DNA of 42,833 nucleotides from Rhodothermus sp. (lineage in GTDB: Bacteria > Bacteroidota > Rhodothermia > Rhodothermales > Rhodothermaceae). The notes below the pieces were generated by a model. It was not told the origin of the DNA. It worked only from the letters and a program-made list of their open reading frames with translations, and did not search any database. The stretch is from assembly GCA_015487635.1 (NCBI GenBank), contig WFPM01000215.1, positions 1-42,833 of the forward strand, written 5' to 3'. Of this stretch, positions 15,857 to 24,900 are shown piece by piece. Positions within the stretch are counted from its first letter, which is position 1; each line of letters starts with the position of its first letter. Made by a program: the position numbers and the translations under genes.

Positions 15857-17947
15857 ATGGGTGTGATGAACAAACTCCGGGAGAACACCGGAGTCATTCT
15901 GTGGATTCTGGTGATCTCCTTTGGCATCATCTGGGTGCTGCAGGATTCGGGCGCGTTTGACGTGGTCGGGCGCACCGGCGACACCATTGCCGAGGTCAAC
16001 GGCGATCCCATTTCGTACCAGGAATACGTACGGGCCGTCGAGGCCCAGATGCAGGCCTATCAGCAGCAAACGGGCGAGGCGCCGACGCCTCAAATGAGCG
16101 ACCTGATCCGCGACCAAGTCTTCAACGCGCTCGTCGAGGAGCGTCTGCGCCAGCAGGCCATGGAGCGCCTGGGCATTACCGTAACCGACGATGAGGTCGT
16201 CCAGATGGTGCTGGGCGACAACCCCCATCCCATTATCAAAGCCTACTTCGGTGACGAAAACGGCAACATCAACCGGGCGCTGCTGCAGAACTTCATTGAC
16301 AACCCGGCCGCCCGCGAAGACTGGATCCGGCTGGAAGATTTTCTGCGGGCCGAGCGTGCCCGTCAGAAGCTGGAGCAGCTCCTGCTGGCCACCGTACGCG
16401 TCTCCGATGAGGAAGTGGAGGAAGCGTACCGGCGACGCACGCTGCGGGCCGACGCACGCTACGTTGCGCTCCGCTACGCCGAGGTGCCGGACGACTCCGT
16501 TACGGTTACCGAGAGCGACCTGCGCCGCTACTACAACGAGCATCGAGACGACTTCAAGCGCAAGCGCACCTACCGGGTCGCCTACGTCACGTTGCCCAAG
16601 AATCCCACTGCCGAGGATACCGCGCAGGTGCTCGAAGATCTGAGCCAGCTCAAGGAGCGCTTTGCCCAGGCCGAAAACGATTCGCTTTTCCTAGCCCGCT
16701 ACGCTTCGGAGCGGCCCTTTACGGACGCCTTCTTCCGCCGTGATGAGCTGGACCCGGCCCTCGGCGACGTTGTTTTCGACGACCCGCAGCCGGGCAAGGT
16801 GGTAGGGCCGGTTGTAGCCGGCGGGCTGGCCCACCTGGTCAAGATCCGAGCGGTGCGGCCTTCGGAGGAAACCGTCATCCGCGCGCGTCACATCCTGATC
16901 CGAGCGCCGGAGGATGACGCAGAGGCCCGCCGGCAGGCACGCCAGGAAGCGCTGGAACTGAAGCGCCAGCTGGAACAGGGAGCCGACTTCGCCACGCTGG
17001 CCCGTGAACACTCCGACGATCCCGGTAGTGCCCGACGCGGCGGCGACCTGGGCTGGTTCGGCCGCGGCCGGATGGTCGAACCCTTCGAAAAGGCGGCCTT
17101 TGCGGCGCCGATCGGCCGTGTAGTGGGACCGGTCGAGACCCGCTTCGGCTATCACCTGATTGAGGTGACGGGCCGCTCCAGCGTGGAGGTGCAGATCGCC
17201 GACCTGGCCATGCGCCTGGCCCCCTCGCTGGCCACGCTCAACCGCATCCAGGAACGCATGGAAGACCTGGCCTACTACGCCGAAGAGTCCGGCGACTTCG
17301 AGGGCGAGGCGCAGCGCATGGGGTTGCAGGTGCAGGAAATGCGGATCGAAGAAGGGCAGCAGTTCCTGCCGGGCATCGGCCAGAGTCGGGCCATCCTGAA
17401 CTTCCTGGCCGATGCCGATGAAGGCGACATCAGCCAGGTGATCGAGCTGGACGACCGCTTCATCGTGCTGCAGCTCGTCGAGGTGATCCCGGAAGGATAT
17501 CGCTCCTTCGAGGAAGTGCGCGCGGAGATCCGTCCACGTGTGTTGCTGGAGAAGAAGAAAGAGGTGCAGGTGGCCCGCCTGCGTCGGGCTCTGCAGCAGC
17601 ATGGCTTCGACGGACTTGCCGAAGCGCTCGGCACCACAGTACGCACCGTCACCCAGCTCAGCTACAACCAGACGCTGATTCCCGGGCTGGGCCGTGAGCC
17701 GCGGTTTGTCGGCACGGTGTTCGGCCTGCAGGAAGGCGAAACGTCCGGCGTCGTCGAAGGCGAAAACGCGGCCTTTGTGGTGCAGCTCACCAAGCTCTAC
17801 GAGCCACCGCCGCTGGGCGAACAGATGCGGGAGCAGATCCGGCAGCAGTTGCTCAATCAGCGGCGTCAACAGGTGCTCACCCAGTGGCTGGCTGCCTTGC
17901 GCGAGCAGGCCGACATCAAGGATTACCGACGTCGGTTTGAGCTGTAA
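15857..17947 (+). CDS. PpiD/SurA-like periplasmic peptidyl-prolyl isomerase
   Basis: This is a membrane-anchored foldase for envelope proteins. From ATG 15857 it is 696 residues. It has a short cytosolic start (MGVMNKLRENTG), one membrane helix (about 13-31, VILWILVISFGIIWVLQ), a SurA_N-like chaperone region, a parvulin domain (about 340-440; IRARHILIRAPEDDAEAR and GGDLGWFGRGRMVEPFEKAAF, in part), and a second chaperone half. The ORF-track start at 15764 adds an implausible 31 residues; 15866 is also possible. A TTG plus TAACTTCC pair (15782-15812, 20-nt spacer) could be a Bacteroidota-type promoter, but is weak. The strong terminator after it suggests a single-gene unit. Confidence 0.88.
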   Translation: MGVMNKLRENTGVILWILVISFGIIWVLQDSGAFDVVGRTGDTIAEVNGDPISYQEYVRAVEAQMQAYQQQTGEAPTPQMSDLIRDQVFNALVEERLRQQAMERLGITVTDDEVVQMVLGDNPHPIIKAYFGDENGNINRALLQNFIDNPAAREDWIRLEDFLRAERARQKLEQLLLATVRVSDEEVEEAYRRRTLRADARYVALRYAEVPDDSVTVTESDLRRYYNEHRDDFKRKRTYRVAYVTLPKNPTAEDTAQVLEDLSQLKERFAQAENDSLFLARYASERPFTDAFFRRDELDPALGDVVFDDPQPGKVVGPVVAGGLAHLVKIRAVRPSEETVIRARHILIRAPEDDAEARRQARQEALELKRQLEQGADFATLAREHSDDPGSARRGGDLGWFGRGRMVEPFEKAAFAAPIGRVVGPVETRFGYHLIEVTGRSSVEVQIADLAMRLAPSLATLNRIQERMEDLAYYAEESGDFEGEAQRMGLQVQEMRIEEGQQFLPGIGQSRAILNFLADADEGDISQVIELDDRFIVLQLVEVIPEGYRSFEEVRAEIRPRVLLEKKKEVQVARLRRALQQHGFDGLAEALGTTVRTVTQLSYNQTLIPGLGREPRFVGTVFGLQEGETSGVVEGENAAFVVQLTKLYEPPPLGEQMREQIRQQLLNQRRQQVLTQWLAALREQADIKDYRRRFEL

Positions 17948-17977
17948 GTAACGCCTCCCGCTGAACCACAACCCGAT

Positions 17978-18016
17978 GAAAGGCGCCCTTTATCCGGACG
18001 GGCGCCTTTCATTTTC
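17978..18016 (+). terminator. Intrinsic terminator after the PpiD-like gene
   Basis: A perfect 11-bp inverted repeat, GAAAGGCGCCC (17978-17988) and GGGCGCCTTTC (18000-18010), has an 11-nt loop and is followed by ATTTTC. It sits 30 nt after the stop and also lies past the 3' end of the convergent dapF gene. Confidence 0.85.
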
Positions 18017-18085
18017 TGCGCGTGCCTACTCCAGACGGCCCTCGCGTTGACTACGCGCGCGTCTGTGGCGCTGCCGGCCGTACGA

Positions 18086-18964
18086 TCATTCCGAAGAAAC
18101 GAGTGGCATCGGGACCTCGACGGTGCCCCGAAACACGACCTCCGCCGGTCCTTCCAGAAACAGCTCCGTCTCGCCGTCATCTCCCGGCCGAAAACCTACG
18201 GTCAGCACACCGCCTGGCATGTGCACCTCAATCGGGAGCCGACGCACCCGCTCCTGTCGCCAGGCGACCAGGGCGGCGGCCACGGCCCCCGTGCCACAGG
18301 CCAGCGTCTCGGCCTCGACACCCTTTTCGTAGGTGCGCACGCGCAGAACACTTCGCTCCCGGGCTTCGCCTACCACTTCGACGAAATCCACGTTCGCACC
18401 CCGGGGCTGCAGGGCCGGATCATGCCGGAGCCTGGGCCCCCACTCGGCTACCGGCGTAGCCTCCACCGAGGGCACAAAGCAGACCAGATGTTCGGTGCCT
18501 GTCCAGATGAAGGCCACCGATTCAACCTGGGTATCCAGGGAAGTTGCCAGACGGGGGTTCGGCTCGTAGGTACCGGCCGGTGGCAAGTAGAGCCGCACCG
18601 GCGCCTGCGGGTCGTCGGGCACCTCGGCCCGGTAGGTGCCGGCGTCCGTCTCGAACCGAAGCGGGTTGTCGCGCAGGCCGGCTAAACGGGCAAAACGGGC
18701 CAGGCAGCGGGCTCCGTTACCGCACATGGTACCCAGGCTGCCATCCGCGTTGAAGTAGCGCATCCGGTAGTGCGTTGCCGGATGCCGGGGTAGTGCCAGC
18801 GCCAGCAATCCATCGGCGCCGATACCGAAACGCCGGCGGCAGTAACGCCGGGCCAGCTCGGCCAGCTCTTCGTCCGAAAAGGTGTAGAAGCGGTTGTCCA
18901 GGACGACAAAGTCGTTCCCGGCGCCGTTCATCTTGGTAAATTCAAGAACCAGTGTCTTCGGCAT
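18086..18964 (-). CDS. dapF: Diaminopimelate epimerase
   Basis: DapF converts LL- to meso-diaminopimelate for lysine and peptidoglycan synthesis. The 292-residue protein shows both catalytic cysteines in their conserved settings: C81 in TMCGNGARC and C223 in LACGTGAVAAAL. The N-terminal KMNGAGNDFVVLD motif (11-23) is also typical. It stands alone on the minus strand, convergent with the PpiD-like gene and divergent from phoH across a 103-nt gap. No clear promoter motif was found in that gap. Confidence 0.97.
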   Translation of the reverse strand: MPKTLVLEFTKMNGAGNDFVVLDNRFYTFSDEELAELARRYCRRRFGIGADGLLALALPRHPATHYRMRYFNADGSLGTMCGNGARCLARFARLAGLRDNPLRFETDAGTYRAEVPDDPQAPVRLYLPPAGTYEPNPRLATSLDTQVESVAFIWTGTEHLVCFVPSVEATPVAEWGPRLRHDPALQPRGANVDFVEVVGEARERSVLRVRTYEKGVEAETLACGTGAVAAALVAWRQERVRRLPIEVHMPGGVLTVGFRPGDDGETELFLEGPAEVVFRGTVEVPMPLVSSE

Positions 18965-19067
18965 GATGATGGCGGGTTGCGGGCACCAAGGGCACGACCT
19001 GCCGTTAAACGGTTTGCGCCGACGAAGGTTAAGCGAATTGTTTCACCAAACCACATAGTAGCCTGCA

Positions 19068-20057
19068 TTGGCCGAAAAGCGACTGACGATCGAACACGCC
19101 AACCCGGTGCTACTCTTCGGGTTGGGTGACGCGCATCTGCGTAAGCTGGAGGCAGCGTTTCCGGAAGCTCAGATCGTTGCACGCGGCAACCAGTTAATCC
19201 TGCGGGGCGAAGCAGAAGCACTGGATCGCATCGAACGGGCCATTCGCGAACTGACCGTCCTGCTTAACCGGCACGGGCAGCTCACCGAGCAAGACGTCGA
19301 TACTGTGCTGGCGCTTTTCACCACGGGCGACGGTGCGGGCGCTGCTCCGAGCCCGGCCGACGAGGTGATCCTGTACACGACCACCGGGATGCCGGTACGC
19401 GCCAAGACGCCCAATCAGCGCCGGCTGGTCGAGATGGCCCGCAAAAACGACATCGTCTTCGCCATCGGTCCCGCCGGAACCGGCAAAACCTACACGGCTG
19501 TGGCGCTGGCCGTGGCGGCGTTGAAGGCCCGCCAGGTCAAGCGCATCGTGCTGTCGCGACCGGCCGTCGAGGCGGGCGAGCGGCTGGGTTTTCTGCCCGG
19601 TGACTTTCGCGAGAAGGTCGATCCCTATCTGCGGCCGCTTTACGACGCCCTGGAAGACATGCTACCGCGTGAGCGTCTGCGCGCGCTCATAGAGCAGAAC
19701 GTGATCGAGATCGTGCCACTGGCCTACATGCGCGGCCGCACGCTCAACTCGGCCTTCGTCATTCTGGACGAAGCCCAGAACGCCACCACCCAGCAGATGA
19801 AAATGTTTCTGACGCGGCTGGGGGCCAATAGCCGGGCCATCGTCACCGGCGACATCACCCAGACCGACCTACCCAGTCCGGAGCGCAGCGGCCTGGTCGA
19901 GGTGCGGCACGTGCTCGAAGGCGTCGAAGGGATCGCCTTTGTCTACTTCGACCGTCAGGACGTCGTCCGCCACCGCCTGGTCAAAGACATCATTGAAGCC
20001 TACGAACGCTTCGCCCAGCGCGAGCAGAACGGCGGCACGTCCGCTAAGACAGATTGA
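19068..20057 (+). CDS. phoH: PhoH-family ATPase
   Basis: This is a PhoH/YbeZ-type P-loop ATPase, a family linked to RNA metabolism and often found near ybeY. The 329-residue length is normal. Walker A is GPAGTGKT (134-141) and Walker B is FVILDEAQNAT (230-240). The N-terminus (RLTIEHANPVLLFGLGDAHL) aligns well with PhoH starts, which supports the TTG start at 19068; no in-frame ATG or GTG is available there. No ybeY follows. Instead the gene runs into a convergent small ORF with a 14-nt overlap. Confidence 0.93.
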   Translation: MAEKRLTIEHANPVLLFGLGDAHLRKLEAAFPEAQIVARGNQLILRGEAEALDRIERAIRELTVLLNRHGQLTEQDVDTVLALFTTGDGAGAAPSPADEVILYTTTGMPVRAKTPNQRRLVEMARKNDIVFAIGPAGTGKTYTAVALAVAALKARQVKRIVLSRPAVEAGERLGFLPGDFREKVDPYLRPLYDALEDMLPRERLRALIEQNVIEIVPLAYMRGRTLNSAFVILDEAQNATTQQMKMFLTRLGANSRAIVTGDITQTDLPSPERSGLVEVRHVLEGVEGIAFVYFDRQDVVRHRLVKDIIEAYERFAQREQNGGTSAKTD

Positions 20058-20238
20058 GAAAGTACAGCGTGAGCAAAAGGGCCATCGCGATGATCACGGC
20101 CCAGGCGGCCACGCTGGGTCGTCGATAAAAGGGCACGCTACGCCTTCGATACGAGATTGTCGAGCTTTCCATCGCTTCCGATTCCGGTTGGTGGGGCACG
20201 GTCTCCATTCCAAACAACCGGCGGTCAGTTGGATGCAT
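20044..20238 (-). CDS. Small protein with C-terminal membrane helix, unknown
   Basis: I do not recognise this 64-residue ORF. The first 43 residues are polar with several Arg and Ser. The last 20 ([20 protein letters not shown]) form one strongly hydrophobic helix right at the end, a tail-anchor layout. It starts inside the last codons of hbd (14-nt overlap) and ends inside the convergent phoH 3' end. Shorter starts are possible at Met 11 (20208) and Met 23 (20172). Real translation is likely but unproven. Confidence 0.5.
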   Translation of the reverse strand: MHPTDRRLFGMETVPHQPESEAMESSTISYRRRSVPFYRRPSVAAWAVIIAMALLLTLYFLNLS

Positions 20239-21085
20239 ACTCGTAAAAACCGCGGCCGGTCTTGCGGCCCAGCCGTCCGGCTGCGACCATTTTCCGGAGC
20301 AACGGGCAGGGGCGGTATTTGTCTTCGCCCAGCTCCCGGTGCAGCACTTCCATGATACCCAGGCAAACGTCCAGCCCGATCAGGTCGGCCAGCGCCAGCG
20401 GTCCCATCGGGTGGTTCATACCCAGTTTCATCACCCGGTCCACATCTTCCGGCGTGGCCACCCCTTCCATCACGCAGTAGATCGCCTCGTTGATCATGGG
20501 CATCAGCACCCGGTTCGAAACAAACCCCGGCGCATCGTTGACGGTCACCGGGGTTTTGTCCAGCGCTTCGGCCAGGTGGTAGATCGTCTCATAGGTGGCA
20601 TCGCTCGTTTCCAGGCCCCGGACGATCTCCACCAGTTGCATGACCGGCACCGGGTTGAAAAAGTGCATACCGATCACCTGGGCCGAGCGCTGCGTCCGGG
20701 CCGCCAGCCAGGTAATGGAGATTGACGACGTATTGGAAGCCAGGATGGCCTCCGGCGGGGCTGCACGATCCAGCCGTTCGAACACCTGCGCCTTCAAGTC
20801 CGGATTTTCCGGCACCGCCTCGATCACCAGCTGCACCTCGGCCACAGCGGCCTCCAGATCGGTCAAAGGCACAATGCGGCTGAGCGCTTCCTCCTTTTGC
20901 GTCGCCGTAATGCGCTCTTTTTTAACCTGGCGTTCCAGATTGTGCTCGATCGTCTGGAGCGCCCGCTGCAGCACGTCTTCCGATACATCAACGAGACGTA
21001 CCATTCGTCCATGCAGCGCGGCCACATGGGCAATACCCTGTCCCATGGTGCCGGCCCCGATTACGGCAAGCGTCGAAATTTCCAT
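20225..21085 (-). CDS. hbd: 3-hydroxybutyryl-CoA dehydrogenase
   Basis: This NAD(P)-dependent enzyme interconverts 3-hydroxybutyryl-CoA and acetoacetyl-CoA. The 286-residue length is normal for the single-domain-pair form. The Rossmann motif is [14 protein letters not shown] (6-19). Catalytic residues of the family fall at S117 (ILASNTSS), H141 (GMHFFNP), E153 (LVEIV) and N191 (VSNRVLMP). The ORF track gives a 521-residue ORF from GTG 21790, but its first 235 codons are decayed WG-repeat sequence; ATG 21085 is the true start. A perfect TAnnTTTG box lies 39 nt upstream. Confidence 0.95.
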   Translation of the reverse strand: MEISTLAVIGAGTMGQGIAHVAALHGRMVRLVDVSEDVLQRALQTIEHNLERQVKKERITATQKEEALSRIVPLTDLEAAVAEVQLVIEAVPENPDLKAQVFERLDRAAPPEAILASNTSSISITWLAARTQRSAQVIGMHFFNPVPVMQLVEIVRGLETSDATYETIYHLAEALDKTPVTVNDAPGFVSNRVLMPMINEAIYCVMEGVATPEDVDRVMKLGMNHPMGPLALADLIGLDVCLGIMEVLHRELGEDKYRPCPLLRKMVAAGRLGRKTGRGFYEYASN

Positions 21086-21124
21086 CGAAGCCTTACGGAT
21101 TGATACTACATAGATGGAAGACAG

Positions 21125-21132
21125 CAAAGGTA
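21125..21132 (-). promoter_or_regulatory. Bacteroidota-type -7 promoter element for hbd
   Basis: TACCTTTG on the minus strand matches the known Bacteroidota -7 consensus TAnnTTTG at every fixed position. Its last base lies 39 nt before the hbd ATG. No TTG -33 element sits at the usual distance. A similar box at a similar distance occurs before the S8 protease gene in this window. Confidence 0.45.
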
Positions 21133-21158
21133 AAACGTAAGAAATGTGTGACACAGAC

Positions 21159-21842
21159 TCAAGGGGTCGGGCTCTGCCAGCGCACGCGCCACCCCGGTCG
21201 ATGTACAGTAGTCGACCTTTTTCGACTACCAGCGCCACGCCGTGTTGAAATGCATGGGCCTGCTCATAGCGTGGCGGGATCATCAGATACCCTTCGCGGT
21301 CGATATACCCCCAGCACCCTTCCACTCGTACGGCCGCCAGCCCTTCGCTGAACGCCAACGCCCGGGTGAACTGCGGCGGGATGACCATCTCTCCCCGGAC
21401 GTCAATGAACCCCCAGCGCGTGCGCCGCATCGCGCCGAGCACTTTCTGGATCACCGCCACCGGAGCCAGCCCGTAGGCGAAGTCCTGTACGGCCTCGTAG
21501 GCAGGCGCTACTCCCGGCCTCCCCGATCGATGAAGCCCAGCGGCCGTCTTTGCGTACCCAGGCGTGTAGCCGTTCCGATATGCAAAGACCTGCTCGTACT
21601 GCGAGGGAACGATCCGGCGGCCGGTCGTATCGGTGAAGCCCCACTGACCGTCGAGTCGGGCGGCCGCCCTTCCTTCCGAAAACGCCAGCATGCGCTCGAA
21701 CCGGGGAGCAAACGGCCGTCTCACCCTCCAGCGTGACAAAGCTATAGCCCGCTGGGGTGGCCACCGGAAGAAGCGCCTCGGTCTGGGCACGAGCCGTTCC
21801 GGCTACAAAGAGCAGACTCAGAAAAGCGCTCGCAACGCGCAA
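21159..21842 (-). pseudogene. Decayed secreted WG-repeat protein gene
   Basis: The 5' part encodes a good signal peptide ([19 protein letters not shown]) starting at TTG 21842, one nt after the panD stop. WG-type repeats follow (for example [35 protein letters not shown] and [18 protein letters not shown]), but they are spread over all three frames. I can trace at least four frame changes: one near 21715, then three one-base losses within about 60 nt at 21505-21570, where [16 protein letters not shown] and VAPAYEAV lie in successive frames. WG-repeat proteins are usually envelope or secreted proteins of unclear role. The neighbouring genes read cleanly, so decay is more likely than bad sequence, though homopolymer errors cannot be excluded. 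Confidence 0.72.
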
Positions 21843-22250
21843 TCATACCATGCCGGCTTCGGATGAAACGGCCAGCGCCTCTTCGACAGAAAGCTCCAGC
21901 GTCTGCTTAGGCTCGTTGTGCTCGTCGAACAGCACCACGCGCGCCCGATGTTTGCGAGCCTCTTCGGGGGTCATCTGCGCATAGGCGATCACCAGCACCT
22001 GATCGCCTCGTGCCGCCATGCGGGCGGCCGGTCCGTTCAGACACACGACCCGACTTCCCCGTTCGCCGGGCAGCGTGTAGGTCTCCAGTCGGGCGCCGTT
22101 GTTGACGTTAACCACCTGGACCTTTTCGTAGGGCAGGATACCGGCCAGTTCGAGCAGTTCCTGATCGATTGTGATCGACCCTTCGTAATAGAGATCCGCT
22201 TCCGTGACGCGAAGCCCGTGCAGCTTCGCCCGAAACATGGTGATCGTCAT
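21843..22250 (-). CDS. panD: Aspartate 1-decarboxylase
   Basis: PanD makes beta-alanine for pantothenate. It is a pyruvoyl enzyme that self-cleaves between Gly24 and Ser25; the site is visible in YYEGSITID (21-29). The 135-residue length is typical. An alternative start at Met5 (22238) would give MFRAKLHGLRV, closer to E. coli PanD. It follows panC after 13 nt, so both steps that join beta-alanine to pantoate are co-transcribed. panB is not in the window. Confidence 0.96.
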   Translation of the reverse strand: MTITMFRAKLHGLRVTEADLYYEGSITIDQELLELAGILPYEKVQVVNVNNGARLETYTLPGERGSRVVCLNGPAARMAARGDQVLVIAYAQMTPEEARKHRARVVLFDEHNEPKQTLELSVEEALAVSSEAGMV

Positions 22251-22263
22251 ACGCGCTCAGACT

Positions 22264-23133
22264 TCAAGCTCCAGGAGCTTCCACAAAGACACTGTCGATC
22301 AGGCGGGTGTCTCCAAAAAAGACGGCCACGCCAGCCAGCACGCGCTGTCCCGAACGAATACGCGCGACCGGCTGCAGCGTCTCGGCATCGACGACTTCCG
22401 CATACTGCACCCGCGCCAGCGGCGCCCGGGCCAAAATCTGACGCATCGCTTCAACAATGGCCTCCGGGCGCTGTTCCCCCGCCTCAATGGCCCGCCGGGC
22501 CACCTCTACGGCCTGCGAGAGCACCACGGCCTGCTTCCGCTCTTCCGGACTCAGATACGTGTTGCGCGAAGAAAGCGCCAGTCCGTCGGGCTCCCGCACC
22601 GTCGGCACCCCGATCAACTCGATGTCGTAGTGCAGGTCGCGCACCATGCGCTGGATGATCTGGAACTGCTGCGCGTCCTTCAGCCCGAAGACGGCCACGT
22701 GGGGCCTGCAGATGTTGAAGAGTTTGGCCACGACCGTGGTCACTCCGCGGAAGTGTCCGGTCCGGTAGCGGCCACACAGGTGCGCGTCGAGCTTTTCCAC
22801 ATAGACCCAGGTCAGGTTCGCTTCCGGTCCGTCCGGATACATTTCCTCGACGGTCGGCGCAAAGACCACGTCCACTCCGAGCGCTTCCAGCGCGGCCACG
22901 TCCTGTTCGAGCTGGCGCGGGTAGCGGGCGTAGTCTTCGTTGGGACCAAACTGCGTCGGGTTGACAAAGATCGAGACGGTCACATGGTCGGCGTGCGCGC
23001 GGGCCGTACGCACCAGCGCCAGATGCCCTGCGTGCAAGGCCCCCATGGTGGGCACCAGCGCCAGCCGCCGCCTCTCCCGGCGTCGGGCGTCGGCATGCGC
23101 CTGCATCTCCCGAACTGTTCGGATGACTTCCAT
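22264..23133 (-). CDS. panC: Pantothenate synthetase
   Basis: PanC joins pantoate and beta-alanine using ATP. The 289-residue protein has the nucleotidyltransferase HxGH motif as HAGH (34-37), the VNPTQFGPNEDYARYPR segment (58-73, in part), and the KMSKS-like ALSSRNTYLS (186-195). It is the first gene of the panC-panD unit and is divergent from fumC across a 149-nt gap. No clear promoter match was found in that gap for either gene; a weak TAAGTTAG box (23229-23236) points toward fumC. Confidence 0.97.
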   Translation of the reverse strand: MEVIRTVREMQAHADARRRERRRLALVPTMGALHAGHLALVRTARAHADHVTVSIFVNPTQFGPNEDYARYPRQLEQDVAALEALGVDVVFAPTVEEMYPDGPEANLTWVYVEKLDAHLCGRYRTGHFRGVTTVVAKLFNICRPHVAVFGLKDAQQFQIIQRMVRDLHYDIELIGVPTVREPDGLALSSRNTYLSPEERKQAVVLSQAVEVARRAIEAGEQRPEAIVEAMRQILARAPLARVQYAEVVDAETLQPVARIRSGQRVLAGVAVFFGDTRLIDSVFVEAPGA

Positions 23134-23282
23134 GGCTCACTTCCGTTTTGAAGCCCTGCAATCTACTGAAAAACCACGAAAAAATGCCCGAACGTCCTTC
23201 TGCGTCTTTTTTTCTACACCGGGCGTCGTAAGTTAGTAGCGACAAAAAGTTTTCGCGGCATCCCACCAACAGGAAATCTGCC

Positions 23283-24686
23283 ATGGCACAGGCTTATCGT
23301 ATTGAACGCGACTCACTCGGGGAGGTGCGCGTCCCGGCCGACGCGCTCTACGGCGCCCAGACGCAACGCGCCGTCGAAAACTTCCCGATCAGCGGCCTGC
23401 GCTTTCCCCGCCGTTTCATTGAAGCGCTGGGCATCATCAAGCTGGCCGCCGCCCGGGCCAACCGGGAGCTGGGTCTGCTGCCGCCCGAAAAGGCCGAAGT
23501 CATCGAAAAAGCCGCACAGCGGGTGATCAGCGGCGAGCTGGACGATCAGTTTGTCCTCGATATTTTCCAGACTGGTAGCGGCACCTCAACGAACATGAAC
23601 GCCAACGAGGTGATCGCCAACCTGGCCACCGAGATGCTGGGCGGCGAGCGGGGCAGCAAGCTCGTGCATCCGAACGACGACGTGAACATGTCCCAGTCGT
23701 CGAACGACGTGATCCCCACGGCCATGCACATTGCCGCCCGCGTGGCCCTGGAGAACGAGCTGATCCCGGCCCTGCTCCGGTTACGCACTAGCCTGCAGGA
23801 GAAGGCCGAGCAGTTCGACGACGTGATCAAAAGCGGCCGCACGCACCTGATGGACGCCACGCCCGTACGGCTCGGTCAGGAGTTCGGCGGCTATGCTTCC
23901 CAGATCGATCATGCCATCCGGCGGCTGCGTACCGTCTCGCACGAACTGTCGGAGTTGGCACTGGGAGGCACGGCCACCGGCACAGGCATCAACCGCCACC
24001 CGGAGTTTCCCGCACGTGCCATCGAACACATCAGCGACCTGACCGGCCTGCCCTTCCGGGAAGCTGAAAACCACTTCGAAGCGCAGGGCAGCAAAGACGC
24101 CTACGTGTCGGTCTCCGGCGCGCTCAACACGCTGGCCGTCGCGCTGATGAAAATCGCCAACGACATCCGCTGGCTGGCCAGCGGTCCGACCAGCGGCCTG
24201 GCCGAAATCCGCCTGCCCGCCGTGCAACCGGGCTCGTCGATCATGCCGGGCAAGGTCAACCCCGTGCACTGCGAGATGATGATGATGATCTGCGCCCGCG
24301 TAATGGGCAATCACCTGACGATCACTGTCGGCGGCCAGCACGGCAACTTCGAGCTCAACACGATGATGCCCGTCATGGCCTACGCCATGCTCGAAAGCAT
24401 CCAGATCCTGACCAACGGCTGCGAGGCATTCCGCATACGCTGCGTCGACGGGATCGAAGCCGATCGGGAACGCTGCCGCCAGCTCCTGGAGCTGAATCCT
24501 GCCATCGCCACCGCTCTGAACCCCATCATCGGCTACGACAAAGCCGCCGAAGTAGCCAAAAAGGCGGCGGCCGAGCGCAAGTCGGTCCGGGAGGTCGTCA
24601 AAGAAATGGGGCTGCTTTCGGATGAAGAGCTCGACCGGGTGCTGAACGTCCGGGAAATGACCGAACCGGGCATCGCCCGTCACTGA
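23283..24686 (+). CDS. fumC: Fumarate hydratase class II
   Basis: This TCA-cycle enzyme interconverts fumarate and malate. The 467-residue protein has the fumarase/aspartase signature GSSIMPGKVNP (317-327), the TGSGTSTNMNANEV motif (97-110) and THLMDATPV (187-195) with the catalytic His. THLMDA and the overall pattern favour fumarase over aspartase, which uses a different GSSIMPGKVNP context. A strong terminator follows, so it is a single-gene unit. Confidence 0.95.
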   Translation: MAQAYRIERDSLGEVRVPADALYGAQTQRAVENFPISGLRFPRRFIEALGIIKLAAARANRELGLLPPEKAEVIEKAAQRVISGELDDQFVLDIFQTGSGTSTNMNANEVIANLATEMLGGERGSKLVHPNDDVNMSQSSNDVIPTAMHIAARVALENELIPALLRLRTSLQEKAEQFDDVIKSGRTHLMDATPVRLGQEFGGYASQIDHAIRRLRTVSHELSELALGGTATGTGINRHPEFPARAIEHISDLTGLPFREAENHFEAQGSKDAYVSVSGALNTLAVALMKIANDIRWLASGPTSGLAEIRLPAVQPGSSIMPGKVNPVHCEMMMMICARVMGNHLTITVGGQHGNFELNTMMPVMAYAMLESIQILTNGCEAFRIRCVDGIEADRERCRQLLELNPAIATALNPIIGYDKAAEVAKKAAAERKSVREVVKEMGLLSDEELDRVLNVREMTEPGIARH

Positions 24687-24708
24687 GCCGCACCGGAATT
24701 GCCGCGGC

Positions 24709-24744
24709 AAAGCGCGGAGCCCCACGGCTCCGCGCTTTTTTCTT
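24709..24744 (+). terminator. Intrinsic terminator after fumC
   Basis: AAAGCGCGGAGCC (24709-24721) pairs perfectly with GGCTCCGCGCTTT (24726-24738) across a 4-nt loop, and the 3' arm runs into TTTTTTCTT. It sits 22 nt after the fumC stop. Confidence 0.93.
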
Positions 24745-24900
24745 GCAGATTGAAATACGAAAAGCTCCTCCCCTTCCGTTTTTCTTTCGGTTTCAGCCAG
24801 AAGGTTCACGCGTTACGATAACGTAGCGCTTCGACCTGATCCTTCAGAGAATCCAGCCGTTAGTACGGTGAAATTGCGTTGCATCAAACCCTAAGGTGCT
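24745..24900. other. Intergenic region upstream of the HtrA-like gene
   Basis: This 156-nt gap must hold the promoter of the HtrA-like gene, but I see no confident -35/-10 or TAnnTTTG match. A short dyad, CGTTA-CGA-TAACG (24811-24823), is present and could be a regulator site. A CTAAGG lies just before the start codon as a weak ribosome-binding site. Confidence 0.4.

Noticed and set aside
20225-21790. A 521-residue fusion of WG repeats to 3-hydroxybutyryl-CoA dehydrogenase
   Set aside because: The N-terminal repeats jump between frames, and a normal ATG with an upstream promoter box starts the dehydrogenase at 21085.
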